This document shows, one piece after another, positions 16,251 to 23,935 of a stretch of 27,908 nt of DNA (its first letter is position 1; each line of letters opens with the position of its first letter). The notes under the pieces are model-generated. The model was given only the letters and a program-made list of their open reading frames with translations, searched no databases and was not told where the DNA came from. A program made the translations under genes and the position numbers. This stretch comes from Spirochaetales bacterium (lineage in GTDB: Bacteria; Spirochaetota; Spirochaetia; DSM-27196; SLST01): positions 1 to 27,908 of the forward strand of contig DAOWMR010000003.1 in the NCBI GenBank assembly GCA_030642995.1, in the 5' to 3' direction.

Positions 16251-17120
16251 ATGAGGAAAGTTGTTCCGTTGTTCCTGCTTATCACACTCTCGGTCGGAGC
16301 ATTTGCCTTTGAGGCCGGCGCCTACTTTGATCTCTCCAATCTGGATTTTCCCAGCGCCCGTACCGCCGACGAAACAGCACTGCCGGGTGCCGACTATATC
16401 TGGGGACTCCGGGTAACCGGACGTGATCAGCTCTCCGAAGGTCTCGCGCTGGATCTCTCCTACTGCAGAGACTCAGTACTGCGACACATTGCGTTTACTC
16501 GCATTGCCTACACGGATGATTTCTTTGCCATCACGGTAGGCCCGTTCTTCGGTCTTCTGAACTCGCCGGACACCCTGGTCCAATCAGGATTGTCCACCAC
16601 CGTAGAACTCTACATACCTGGAGTGACCTTCCTGAGATTGAGATCCGACAACAGTCTCAGCGGTCGGCTGGTCGTCACCGGAGACTACATTCAGGAACAG
16701 AGCGAGCTCGCGATCGGCTTCTACACGCCCAATGTAATTCCCACTATCTACGTGACCAGCAAACGCTACACCACCAAGACCGACGGCGGTGAAGCGGTTG
16801 ATAGCCTGACTGAGTATGGCATCACCACCGATATCTTCCAGAAGAATGTCCCCTACCAGGTTCAACTTAATTTCGCCTACCAGGATGCGGGCCGGCAATT
16901 CGTTGAGACCACAACGGTGAATCATGCATACGGTTCAGTTGTGATCGGCGCCCGCTTCACCCTCTCGCGGTTCGAGGCATTCACTGTTGTCGCAGACCTC
17001 GATAGCAGCATCTACACCTTCGGCCACGATTTCCTCCTCGGTCAGGTCAGCTCCGATTCCTTCCTGTTCCGCCTCTCAACCGGCGTTGAGCTGAACCTGG
17101 ACGCATTCACCGGCAACTGA
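16251..17120 (+). CDS. Exported beta-rich protein, unknown
   Basis: 289 residues. A clear signal peptide at about 1-19 (MRKVVPLFLLITLSVGAFA) is followed by strand-like segments (SEGLALDLSYCRDS, DDFFAITVGPFFG, ELAIGFYTPN, VVIGARFTLS), suggesting a small barrel or periplasmic beta protein. It starts 2 bp after the preceding barrel-like gene, and the two probably work together at the cell envelope. No named family recognised. Downstream is a 191-bp gap containing the flaA terminator. Confidence 0.75.
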   Translation: MRKVVPLFLLITLSVGAFAFEAGAYFDLSNLDFPSARTADETALPGADYIWGLRVTGRDQLSEGLALDLSYCRDSVLRHIAFTRIAYTDDFFAITVGPFFGLLNSPDTLVQSGLSTTVELYIPGVTFLRLRSDNSLSGRLVVTGDYIQEQSELAIGFYTPNVIPTIYVTSKRYTTKTDGGEAVDSLTEYGITTDIFQKNVPYQVQLNFAYQDAGRQFVETTTVNHAYGSVVIGARFTLSRFEAFTVVADLDSSIYTFGHDFLLGQVSSDSFLFRLSTGVELNLDAFTGN

Positions 17121-17251
17121 CTGAGACCTGATTCCCCCGGCTGATCGACCCTCCTCCCACCTCCAAATGCGTGGGACATCATCTCTCGGTGATCCACGTC
17201 AAGGACGCCGTCCCCACTTGCGAACCGTCGCCTCTGAACATACACACCAAG

Positions 17252-17283
17252 AAAAAGGGCCGCCCCCCCATGGGAGACGGCCC
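17252..17283 (-). terminator. Terminator after flaA
   Basis: Minus strand: a GGGCCG...CGGCCC stem (17283-17257) with further C/G-rich pairing inside, followed by TTTTT (17256-17252). It lies about 30 bp after the flaA stop and would also meet transcripts from the convergent plus-strand gene. Confidence 0.8.
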
Positions 17284-17311
17284 GTCACTTACCTGTTCTG
17301 ATCAGCCAGCC

Positions 17312-18334
17312 TTACTGCTGGTTCTCCTGCTCACGCAGATCTACTTCATCCGCCTGCAGTTCCTGCTCAATGAAGCGCAGCACCTGCTGGTTTCCAAGGC
17401 GATTCAGCTCGGCGGCACGCCGATCATCTTCGCGCTCTTCGAGGATACCCCACAGACTATCATGATCTATGTCTTCCTCGAGCTGGAGGCGAGCCCCGTC
17501 GTAGACAACCGTGACATCTTTGATGTAGGTGACGAAGTCACCACCCTGAGTAGCCCCGTCACGATAGAGCCGGAAACCTACCAGTTTGCGCATCGGCGCA
17601 AGGTTCGGATAGAGCGGATAGCTCCGCAGCTCGCGATCGCGCACATCATCGATGTAGTTCGGGTTGTCCCAAACCAGTGTCCGCCATCCATCAAAGTCCA
17701 GATAGCCCATGAACACTTCAACCTGCTCGTTGTTCTCGTCCTGGAGAATAACGGTGAGGCTGTGAGGGAAATTGACACCGTATACACTGATACCAATCTG
17801 CTTGATCACGCCAATGTTCTTGATGACACCAAAGCCGTTCTCAAACTTCGTGCCGGTGTCTTCAGGCGCCATATTCGGGTCGTCAACGACGCGTCCGTTT
17901 TCGTCCATGATACTCGGGTTCGCATACGCCTGGATTTCAAACGGTGGCCGAATGAGCGCCCATGCGTTGTACGGCTCGCTCGGGAACATGACACGTACGC
18001 CAAGCACAAAGTCCTCGGCATACTTCTCGGCTCCCGCCCTGACCTGGGCCGGCAGAACCTTTGTGTTCGATTGGCTGAGCGCCGTCTGAGCCGACGAGTT
18101 CAAGTCAACTTCCCAATTCCCAATGAAAAGCGACGATTTCATCAGCTCGCGCTCTTCAGCGGTGAAACTCGCACCAGCGACATCGGCAAAATCAATGAGG
18201 GTTGCTTCGTGCTGAGGAACGCCACCAACCGTAGTGGTGTCAACGAGCTCCGCGAAGTCGATGAGCGTCGCCTGCTCGGCGAACGCCGCAGGGGCCATCA
18301 TGGCGATAACCAAAAGAATGAAAATCCGTTTCAT
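17312..18334 (-). CDS. flaA: Periplasmic flagellar filament outer-layer (sheath) protein FlaA
   Basis: Spirochaete-specific protein that coats the FlaB core of periplasmic flagella. 340 residues from the ATG at 18334, which has AGGAGAGG just upstream; the reading frame upstream of it is not used. The signal peptide spans 1-19 (MKRIFILLVIAMMAPAAFA). Two LIDF motifs follow (ATLIDFAEL, ATLIDFADV). The characteristic central region includes IGNWEVDL, VLGVRVMFPSEPYNAWALIR and PPFEIQAYA, and PLYPNLAPMRKLVGFRLYRD lies further on. The C-terminus is Glu/Gln-rich and coiled-coil-like. It has its own strong promoter and a terminator, so it can be expressed far above its neighbours. Confidence 0.93.
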   Translation of the reverse strand: MKRIFILLVIAMMAPAAFAEQATLIDFAELVDTTTVGGVPQHEATLIDFADVAGASFTAEERELMKSSLFIGNWEVDLNSSAQTALSQSNTKVLPAQVRAGAEKYAEDFVLGVRVMFPSEPYNAWALIRPPFEIQAYANPSIMDENGRVVDDPNMAPEDTGTKFENGFGVIKNIGVIKQIGISVYGVNFPHSLTVILQDENNEQVEVFMGYLDFDGWRTLVWDNPNYIDDVRDRELRSYPLYPNLAPMRKLVGFRLYRDGATQGGDFVTYIKDVTVVYDGARLQLEEDIDHDSLWGILEEREDDRRAAELNRLGNQQVLRFIEQELQADEVDLREQENQQ

Positions 18335-18388
18335 CCTGCCTCTCCTTTGAATATCCGGCAAATCTGCGCTATTCACAGTCAATATCAA

Positions 18389-18416
18389 AGTATAGCGTCG
18401 CCAAAATCTTTGTCAA
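18389..18416 (-). promoter_or_regulatory. Predicted flaA promoter (sigma70-like)
   Basis: Minus strand: TTGACA (18416-18411), 16-nt spacer, TATACT (18394-18389). The closest match to consensus in the window, about 55 nt before the flaA ATG. This is a housekeeping-type promoter; no sigma28-type (TAAA-N15-GCCGATAA) sequence is evident. Confidence 0.7.
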
Positions 18417-18428
18417 CGACTTTATTGC

Positions 18429-18941
18429 TTAGACTGTGGAATCTTCCGGCAGCCTGAAAGAGGGCACAAAGGGCTCCTGCCCCCCAATTGTGAGCACAAC
18501 CCGCTCCAACCACCTGAAATTGTAGAGAAGCGTGCCCTCAATACCGCCGAGGCCCTCCGCAACCTCAACCCGAACCTCTTGTTCACCAAAGATCATTTCC
18601 GGGCTGAGATCCACATATACGGTATCATCAACAATCGCCAAGCTTGAAATTCTGGTCTTCCGAGGCACCAGCCGTCCGTGCCGAATGTCCGCAGGCCCGA
18701 GAATCAACTCCTCGACCACCAGGTAGATCTCCCTGTTTCGGTCCGAGCTGCGGGGCACCAGGCGACGCTCACCGGAGAGTGTCGAGTCTGTGTTGCCTGG
18801 AAAGAACAGAGTTCGTGCCTCCCGTTCGGGCGGCCAGATCAGAAAAAAGCCTATCGCGATCCCGATACAAAGGAGTAACAGAAGACCCGGTAGATGGCGG
18901 CGCAGCTGACTGTCGTCGGTCACGGCGGGAGTATAGTCCAT
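18429..18941 (-). CDS. Membrane-anchored GerMN-domain protein
   Basis: 170 residues. A short cytoplasmic segment, one transmembrane helix (about 18-36, LPGLLLLLCIGIAIGFFLIW), then a GerMN-type domain (EIYLVVEELILGP, RISSLAIVDDTVYVDLSPE) facing the periplasm. GerMN domains occur in spore germination protein GerM and in envelope proteins of non-sporulating bacteria; their biochemical role is unclear. The ATG at 18941 has GAGAGGAGA before it. It lies 22 bp after the ATP-grasp gene and upstream of the flaA promoter, so it is probably the last gene of that cluster. Confidence 0.75.
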   Translation of the reverse strand: MDYTPAVTDDSQLRRHLPGLLLLLCIGIAIGFFLIWPPEREARTLFFPGNTDSTLSGERRLVPRSSDRNREIYLVVEELILGPADIRHGRLVPRKTRISSLAIVDDTVYVDLSPEMIFGEQEVRVEVAEGLGGIEGTLLYNFRWLERVVLTIGGQEPFVPSFRLPEDSTV

Positions 18942-18963
18942 TCTCCTCTCAAACAGCAATGCA

Positions 18964-20577
18964 CTACACAGAACGCCGTGATTGCGAGGCAAGCGTTCGG
19001 CTCACGTACCTTCCGCCCTGAAGGCCACCACGCAGAATTCCACGCCAGATGAGTGGCCCGAAATCCACATCAAACCTGTCGGTGCGGACCAGACCGTCCT
19101 CCTGAAGGACACCCACGGTTTGTTCCAGCGTCCGCCAGGCCCAGTCCTGCACGCCCACGACGGCCGGAAGTTCACCGATCCCGATTGGGCCTGCTACCGA
19201 CGCAGAGCCACTTGGCAGAATTCCAATGACGGCCGGTTCGTCCGACCGCCGCTGCTCATCAACCGGAATCCGCCGAAGCCATTCCGGGGTGAACTGTTCC
19301 AACGGATATGCCCAGTAGCCGCCGGCTTCACTGAACAGAAACCTGGTAGTTACTTCCGTGTAAGCCTTCAGCACCACCTCAAGCCGGGACACCGCAGCTT
19401 CGGCCGCATGCATTGCCAACTCCCTTGTATCCGCCACTGCTATGACATTTCCACACTTCTCAACGTTGCTCGTAGGCAGCCGCATTTCGTCCCCGGGTAC
19501 GGCAATGAGGAAAAGCTCGGCAATATCGGGCTCCGCATCCACGGTTTCCGCACCCGTAATCTTCTCAATTTTTCCCGGGATCGAAATAACCGCCCGCTCC
19601 GCGCTCGTTCGGGCCCAGGCCGGCTCCAGTCTGCCCGGAGCCTCCCCGAGCGAGATCCGAATGGCCTTCTCCGTCAACTCCACACCGCTTGACAGTGGAA
19701 AGGTCCAGCCCGACATGTAGCCGCCGGACAATCTGGCCGCTATCTCACCAACCACGGGTCCGTCACGGCTCAGCTTCATGTCTCCCTTTGCCGCACCGTT
19801 GGTGATGCCCAGAGCGTCCACTCCCCGCTTGAACTCAGCGATGATCAGTGCCTGCGACTTCGCCTCCAAGCTGGTGGGAATGGTATGTCCCATCTCAATG
19901 AAGTACGGCGGGAACCGGATATGCCGATCCGCAAAGCCGGTAATCTGCGTGTTCCCGTTGTAGACGAGCGCATCAATGCTGAACTCGGGTCCGTCGATAT
20001 ATCCTTCCAGCACCACCCGTCGCGTTCGGCTGTGCTGCACAGACAGACGCGCCTGCGTCAACGCTTCCCCGGCGTTCTCCACGCGCACGACACCGCGAGC
20101 CCCCATGCTGTCCGCCGGCTTCACGACCGCCGGAAGCCCGACCGACGCAACCGCATCTGAGAGCCCCCGCTCGTTCAGGTCGTCCTCCCCAATCACCGCA
20201 AAGCGCGGGACTCGCACGCCGGCTTCCCGCAGCACCTTTCTCATCCGGAACTTATCGGTGGCGTTCAACGCACACTCCAGGGATGTGCCGGGAAGCCCAA
20301 GCCCGTCGGAGACGAAAGCCACTGTGGTGGAAAAATCTGTACCGGCTGTGAAAACCGCATGGAGCCCGCCGGCCTCGTGGTATGAACGCGCCGCCTCCAG
20401 CATCGCCTCCTGATCACGGAGGTCAATGTGTTCAAATTCGTCTGCTTCTCTACGTCCCGGCGCGGAAGCGTTCCCGTCGGCAACTATGACGCGCAGCCCC
20501 ATCCTGTGGGCGGAACGAATCGCCGGCAACTGCATTACTCCGCCACCGAGAATAAGGATCGTTCGTTGCTTACTCAT
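18964..20577 (-). CDS. ATP-grasp enzyme of the surface-sugar-type cluster
   Basis: 537 residues. An N-terminal Rossmann-like preATP-grasp domain (ILILGGGVMQLPAIRSAHRM) is followed by the ATP-grasp fold. K153 lies in VVKPADSMGARG (nucleotide loop), E199 in GPEFSID, and E278/R282 in VGEIAARLSGG (metal site). About 200 residues follow, similar in layout to carboxylase-like ATP-grasp ligases. Such enzymes join a carboxylate to an amine or thiol; the substrate here is unknown. The start overlaps the preceding gene's stop by 8 bp (ATGAGTAA). A longer upstream reading frame is not used. Confidence 0.85.
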   Translation of the reverse strand: MSKQRTILILGGGVMQLPAIRSAHRMGLRVIVADGNASAPGRREADEFEHIDLRDQEAMLEAARSYHEAGGLHAVFTAGTDFSTTVAFVSDGLGLPGTSLECALNATDKFRMRKVLREAGVRVPRFAVIGEDDLNERGLSDAVASVGLPAVVKPADSMGARGVVRVENAGEALTQARLSVQHSRTRRVVLEGYIDGPEFSIDALVYNGNTQITGFADRHIRFPPYFIEMGHTIPTSLEAKSQALIIAEFKRGVDALGITNGAAKGDMKLSRDGPVVGEIAARLSGGYMSGWTFPLSSGVELTEKAIRISLGEAPGRLEPAWARTSAERAVISIPGKIEKITGAETVDAEPDIAELFLIAVPGDEMRLPTSNVEKCGNVIAVADTRELAMHAAEAAVSRLEVVLKAYTEVTTRFLFSEAGGYWAYPLEQFTPEWLRRIPVDEQRRSDEPAVIGILPSGSASVAGPIGIGELPAVVGVQDWAWRTLEQTVGVLQEDGLVRTDRFDVDFGPLIWRGILRGGLQGGRYVSRTLASQSRRSV

Positions 20578-22291
20578 CAGTGCTCCGCTCCGCATACAGC
20601 TCGAACGTGTCGCCCCAACCGAACATCCGTGAATGAATCCGTGCGAGCCCTGCCGGCAGAATGCCTCGCCGTACCGCAGGATATCGTTCCGGATGGTGCC
20701 CGGTAGAAACCGTTCGACGCACCCGAAATCCGTACTCGCGCAGGAGTGTTGTCGCCGAGCGACGAGACCAGATCGTGTGATGATCACGGGGGCTTTCCGA
20801 GAAGAAAGTCTCGGCGTTCCGTCTCCCGCTGACGCCCGTAAGACTCGGCGTTGCGATAGCAAGAACCCCCCCTGGTCGTACCCATCGGGAGACTCTGGAG
20901 AGTAAGGTTTCAAGATCGGCAAAGTGCTCAATCACGTACCAGAGAGTAACAACGTCAAAGGAGTTTCGTCCAAATATCGATTTCGGATCCATCTCCAGCA
21001 CCGATCCTGCGATCGCCGGCAGCTTCAAGATGCCGGTCACGTACTCTACCGCGTCGTCGGAAATATCAATTCCGTGTGGCTCCAGTCCGCAATCTGCCGC
21101 AGCCTGCAGAAACGGTCCATAGGCGCACCCGATGTCCAGGAGCGACAACAGTTCCGGTTTCAGGGACCGGATACGTTTCAGCCGTCGGCGTCCAACCTGC
21201 TTGATTGTGTCGAAATCCTCGATATAGGTCCTGCCATACTGCGCCCTGTACTCGTCGGAAAAGTAGGAAGCTCCATACGTCTGCTCACCCCCCCCGAATC
21301 GCTCCTGATACACCATCCCACAGACAGGACAGCGAAAGTAGCTTCTCTCGACATCACGCCACACGGCACGGCCCCGGCTGCCGCGATGCGCCGGACATCC
21401 AACGTGATCGGTATGAATGTTCCAGATCAACTCCGCCGCGCTCTTCGCCTCGACCCTCCGCATTCGATCGCTGATGCGACGAGCACGCGACTTGTCCCTC
21501 AGGGCGACACGGAGCAAACGACTGCTCGGCCGTCGCACACCGGCTCGGAGAAATCCCACCTGAGCCGCCAACCGGTCGTGGTATCGCGTCGGGGCAACCG
21601 TCACCACTGATCTCCCGGTCGCCGCTGCTTCGAATGCAGTGAGACCGTAGCTGCAAATGACCCACTCGGTCTCGGCCAGCGCCGCAGTCAACGAAGGCTG
21701 TGGACCTATCAACCGAACGCCAAGAGGCAGGTTCAGCGTGACGCCCAGCCCGGGTTGCACTACCGTCACGCGCTCCGCCTCAATCTCAAGACGCTCCACG
21801 AGCACCCACACCGTTGCCTCGGTGAGGCCTGCGCGATCCTCGCCTCCGAAAGTCACGAGAATACGGTTTTCCGCGGAGTCACTCAGGGGTGTCGGGTCCG
21901 GAAGATCCAGGTACGCAAGATCCGTCAGATTGGCCGTGTCGCTGTCAAGGCGAGGCAATGTATCCACGAGGTAGGAACAATGCCGCCGGCCGCTGCCGCC
22001 AATATCCAGACCGATGGTTATCGAGCTTACGAATTGCAGGACCGTCTCCTGACGAGCCCTGAAAAGATCCAACACTACCTTCGGAGGCTGTGTCGTGCAC
22101 TCGTTCACAATCCGCCCGGACGGAACGCCCTCGAGCAATTCGCCCAGCTCATCTTCACCCCGGAACCTGAGGCTGCTCTCGCTCGGGACCAGGATTGAGC
22201 TATCGGGCAGTTGGTCGAGGAGTTTCACACAGCGTCGCAAATGACCAGTCCCGTGACCTCGTTCAAGATCAGGCACCAGAAGAGTAGTCAT
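20570..22291 (-). CDS. Fusion: PseG/SpsG-like glycosyltransferase-fold domain plus SAM methyltransferase
   Basis: 573 residues in two parts. Residues 1-~290 resemble PseG/SpsG UDP-sugar hydrolases and GT28-type folds: GHGTGHLRRC near the N-terminus, the LVTFGGEDRAGLT strand-loop, and ICSYGLTAFEAAATGRSVV in the nucleotide-binding half. A small zinc-type segment follows (C299, H302, C321, C324). Residues ~335-573 form a class I methyltransferase with LLDIGCAYGPFL (motif I), FDVVTLWYVIEHFADLE and the post-motif VRPGGVLAIATPS. In pseudaminic-type pathways PseG removes UDP from the sugar; methylation of the product or of an attached glycan is an inference. Overlaps both neighbours. Confidence 0.82.
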   Translation of the reverse strand: MTTLLVPDLERGHGTGHLRRCVKLLDQLPDSSILVPSESSLRFRGEDELGELLEGVPSGRIVNECTTQPPKVVLDLFRARQETVLQFVSSITIGLDIGGSGRRHCSYLVDTLPRLDSDTANLTDLAYLDLPDPTPLSDSAENRILVTFGGEDRAGLTEATVWVLVERLEIEAERVTVVQPGLGVTLNLPLGVRLIGPQPSLTAALAETEWVICSYGLTAFEAAATGRSVVTVAPTRYHDRLAAQVGFLRAGVRRPSSRLLRVALRDKSRARRISDRMRRVEAKSAAELIWNIHTDHVGCPAHRGSRGRAVWRDVERSYFRCPVCGMVYQERFGGGEQTYGASYFSDEYRAQYGRTYIEDFDTIKQVGRRRLKRIRSLKPELLSLLDIGCAYGPFLQAAADCGLEPHGIDISDDAVEYVTGILKLPAIAGSVLEMDPKSIFGRNSFDVVTLWYVIEHFADLETLLSRVSRWVRPGGVLAIATPSLTGVSGRRNAETFFSESPRDHHTIWSRRSATTLLREYGFRVRRTVSTGHHPERYPAVRRGILPAGLARIHSRMFGWGDTFELYAERSTDE

Positions 22292-22988
22292 TGACCTCCT
22301 GGACCTCTTCTACGGTGCCGCTCTCTCTATCGTGCAGCCACCGAACAAGACGGAACACCGACACCGGAGCATCTCCATAGAGTTCATCAAAGATGGTGCA
22401 CAGCCGCTGATAGTCTTCAGATGTATCCAACGTGACCCGTGCGTGCGGGAGACAATAGGCCGCCGGGGCGGGGATCCGGTAGGCCGCAAACAAGCCCGGG
22501 TGACGGTAGATGTACGGTGTAACGTGCTCCAGATCGTAGGAGGAGCGGGTCTCGCGGACAGCCCGTTCGAGTGCGGCAACGCCCACAATCTCAACTCCCG
22601 TTCCAAGCGGTGGACCGTCGTAGCCGCAATAGTCCGCGTCACGTCGACGGAACTCCACGAGGACCTGACGCGCGAGTTCCCAGCTGACAAGTGGATTGTC
22701 ACCTGTGGCTCGCACTACCGTTGAAACCCCGAACTGCCGCGCGGCGAAAACATAACGCTCGAGGACATTCTCTTCCGGCCCCACAAAGGTCTGAAAGCCA
22801 CACCGCGCCGCCCGCGGCTCCAGAAGGTCCCGACTTGCCCCATCAGTGAGAATGGCAAACACCGAGACAGGAAGCCGCTTCAGCGACAGCATCGCGTGTT
22901 CAATGACGCTCCTGCCCCCCAGCTCGAGCAGCGCCTTATTCGGAAGTCGCGAGGAATCCAATCTCACTTGCAGGAAAACCCCGGTCAA
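22269..22988 (-). CDS. SpsF-type nucleotidyltransferase (CMP-sugar synthase-like)
   Basis: 239 residues starting with TTG at 22988, overlapping the previous stop as TTGA, with GGAGGTGG upstream deciding the start. The N-terminal signature QVRLDSSRLPNKALLELGG matches the cytidylyltransferase motif RxxSxRLPxK. Later blocks are AILTDGAS, ATGDNPLVSWELARQVLVEF and HARVTLDTSEDYQ, all as in SpsF and NeuA/KdsB relatives. It probably activates a sugar as a CMP or other nucleotide derivative for the glycosyltransferase. Sugar identity unknown. Confidence 0.88.
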   Translation of the reverse strand: MTGVFLQVRLDSSRLPNKALLELGGRSVIEHAMLSLKRLPVSVFAILTDGASRDLLEPRAARCGFQTFVGPEENVLERYVFAARQFGVSTVVRATGDNPLVSWELARQVLVEFRRRDADYCGYDGPPLGTGVEIVGVAALERAVRETRSSYDLEHVTPYIYRHPGLFAAYRIPAPAAYCLPHARVTLDTSEDYQRLCTIFDELYGDAPVSVFRLVRWLHDRESGTVEEVQEVNDYSSGA

Positions 22989-23935
22989 TCGTCCACCTCC
23001 CAGAGTTTGGTCACACGGCGCGCATCCTGGGTAAACCGATATCTGTTTGCCCCTACCCATGAGCGAATGCCCCGAAATATCCGCAGCGCTTCGACCGGCC
23101 CCAGACCGCTTCGGAGCATGAACCGCAGAATGTATCGCAACGGGATTTTGCCGCTATCACCGCCAAACTTCACCGCAAGATTCTTCAGGTGGAATCGGGC
23201 GTAACTCGCGTCCGGAGTTGTGTCGTCGGACGGCAACGGCCGGGTCGCATCAACCCTCAGTTCCGGCACAACCGCTATGCGCTCGCCCCAGAGATAGGTT
23301 CGAAGACCAAAATCCAGTCTCTGCCAATACGGATTGTCGATCTTTGGGTCATACCCGCCCAAACTGGTAAACTTCTCCCGGCTATAGACTCCGATGTAAT
23401 CGAACGGATAGAGACTCTCCGCACGTTGCTTTCCCGGCTGAGTTGGAATGGTTCGAAAAAGCGTTCCGTGGAACGCAGGGGCCGCGACGCTCGGGATGAC
23501 CACGCCGCGATCACTCCGAATGCTGGGAACGACGCACAGCGCGTCAATCTCGCTAATACGCCGCATGGCGCGATCAGTCAACCTGCCCAAATCCAGGTCG
23601 CTCCACAACACGAGCACCAGCGGAAACATCGACACGTGCACGCCAATGTTGATCTGCTCTCCCGGTGAAATGTCCGAACCAAGCAACACGAACCGCGCAT
23701 TGTTCATCTTGGCGGCGAGTTGCTCAACGTCATAGTGCGGTGCCGGCCCCAGTACGGAAATGACCTCACCGACGCCGGCCGCAGCAAGCCGCTCCAATGA
23801 GTCGCCCCGAACCGTCCGGCTTCCTCGATCAAGCACGAGCGCCGACACACCGCGAGTATCCGGTCCCCGTTGCTGAACACGGGTTCCCCCGACTATTGTG
23901 TACGAAACGTCAGAAATTGAACGTGTAGTACTCAT
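22985..23935 (-). CDS. Glycosyltransferase-like protein (GT-A, family 2 type)
   Basis: 316 residues. LVLVLWSDLDLG contains a DxD-like D113-L-D115. Further on, SLGGYDPKIDNPYWQRLDFG resembles the GG(F/Y)DE...W..LDLGLR acceptor-site block of GT2 enzymes. No transmembrane segment, so probably cytoplasmic. The ATG at 23935 has AAAGG upstream and lies inside the end of the spiro-SPASM gene (26-bp overlap). I am fairly sure of the fold, less of activity. Confidence 0.72.
   Translation of the reverse strand: MSTTRSISDVSYTIVGGTRVQQRGPDTRGVSALVLDRGSRTVRGDSLERLAAAGVGEVISVLGPAPHYDVEQLAAKMNNARFVLLGSDISPGEQINIGVHVSMFPLVLVLWSDLDLGRLTDRAMRRISEIDALCVVPSIRSDRGVVIPSVAAPAFHGTLFRTIPTQPGKQRAESLYPFDYIGVYSREKFTSLGGYDPKIDNPYWQRLDFGLRTYLWGERIAVVPELRVDATRPLPSDDTTPDASYARFHLKNLAVKFGGDSGKIPLRYILRFMLRSGLGPVEALRIFRGIRSWVGANRYRFTQDARRVTKLWEVDD

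Noticed and set aside
17171..18457. 428-codon plus-strand open frame opposite flaA
   Set aside because: It is the complement of flaA, which has a signal peptide, family motifs, promoter and terminator; the antisense translation shows no family pattern.
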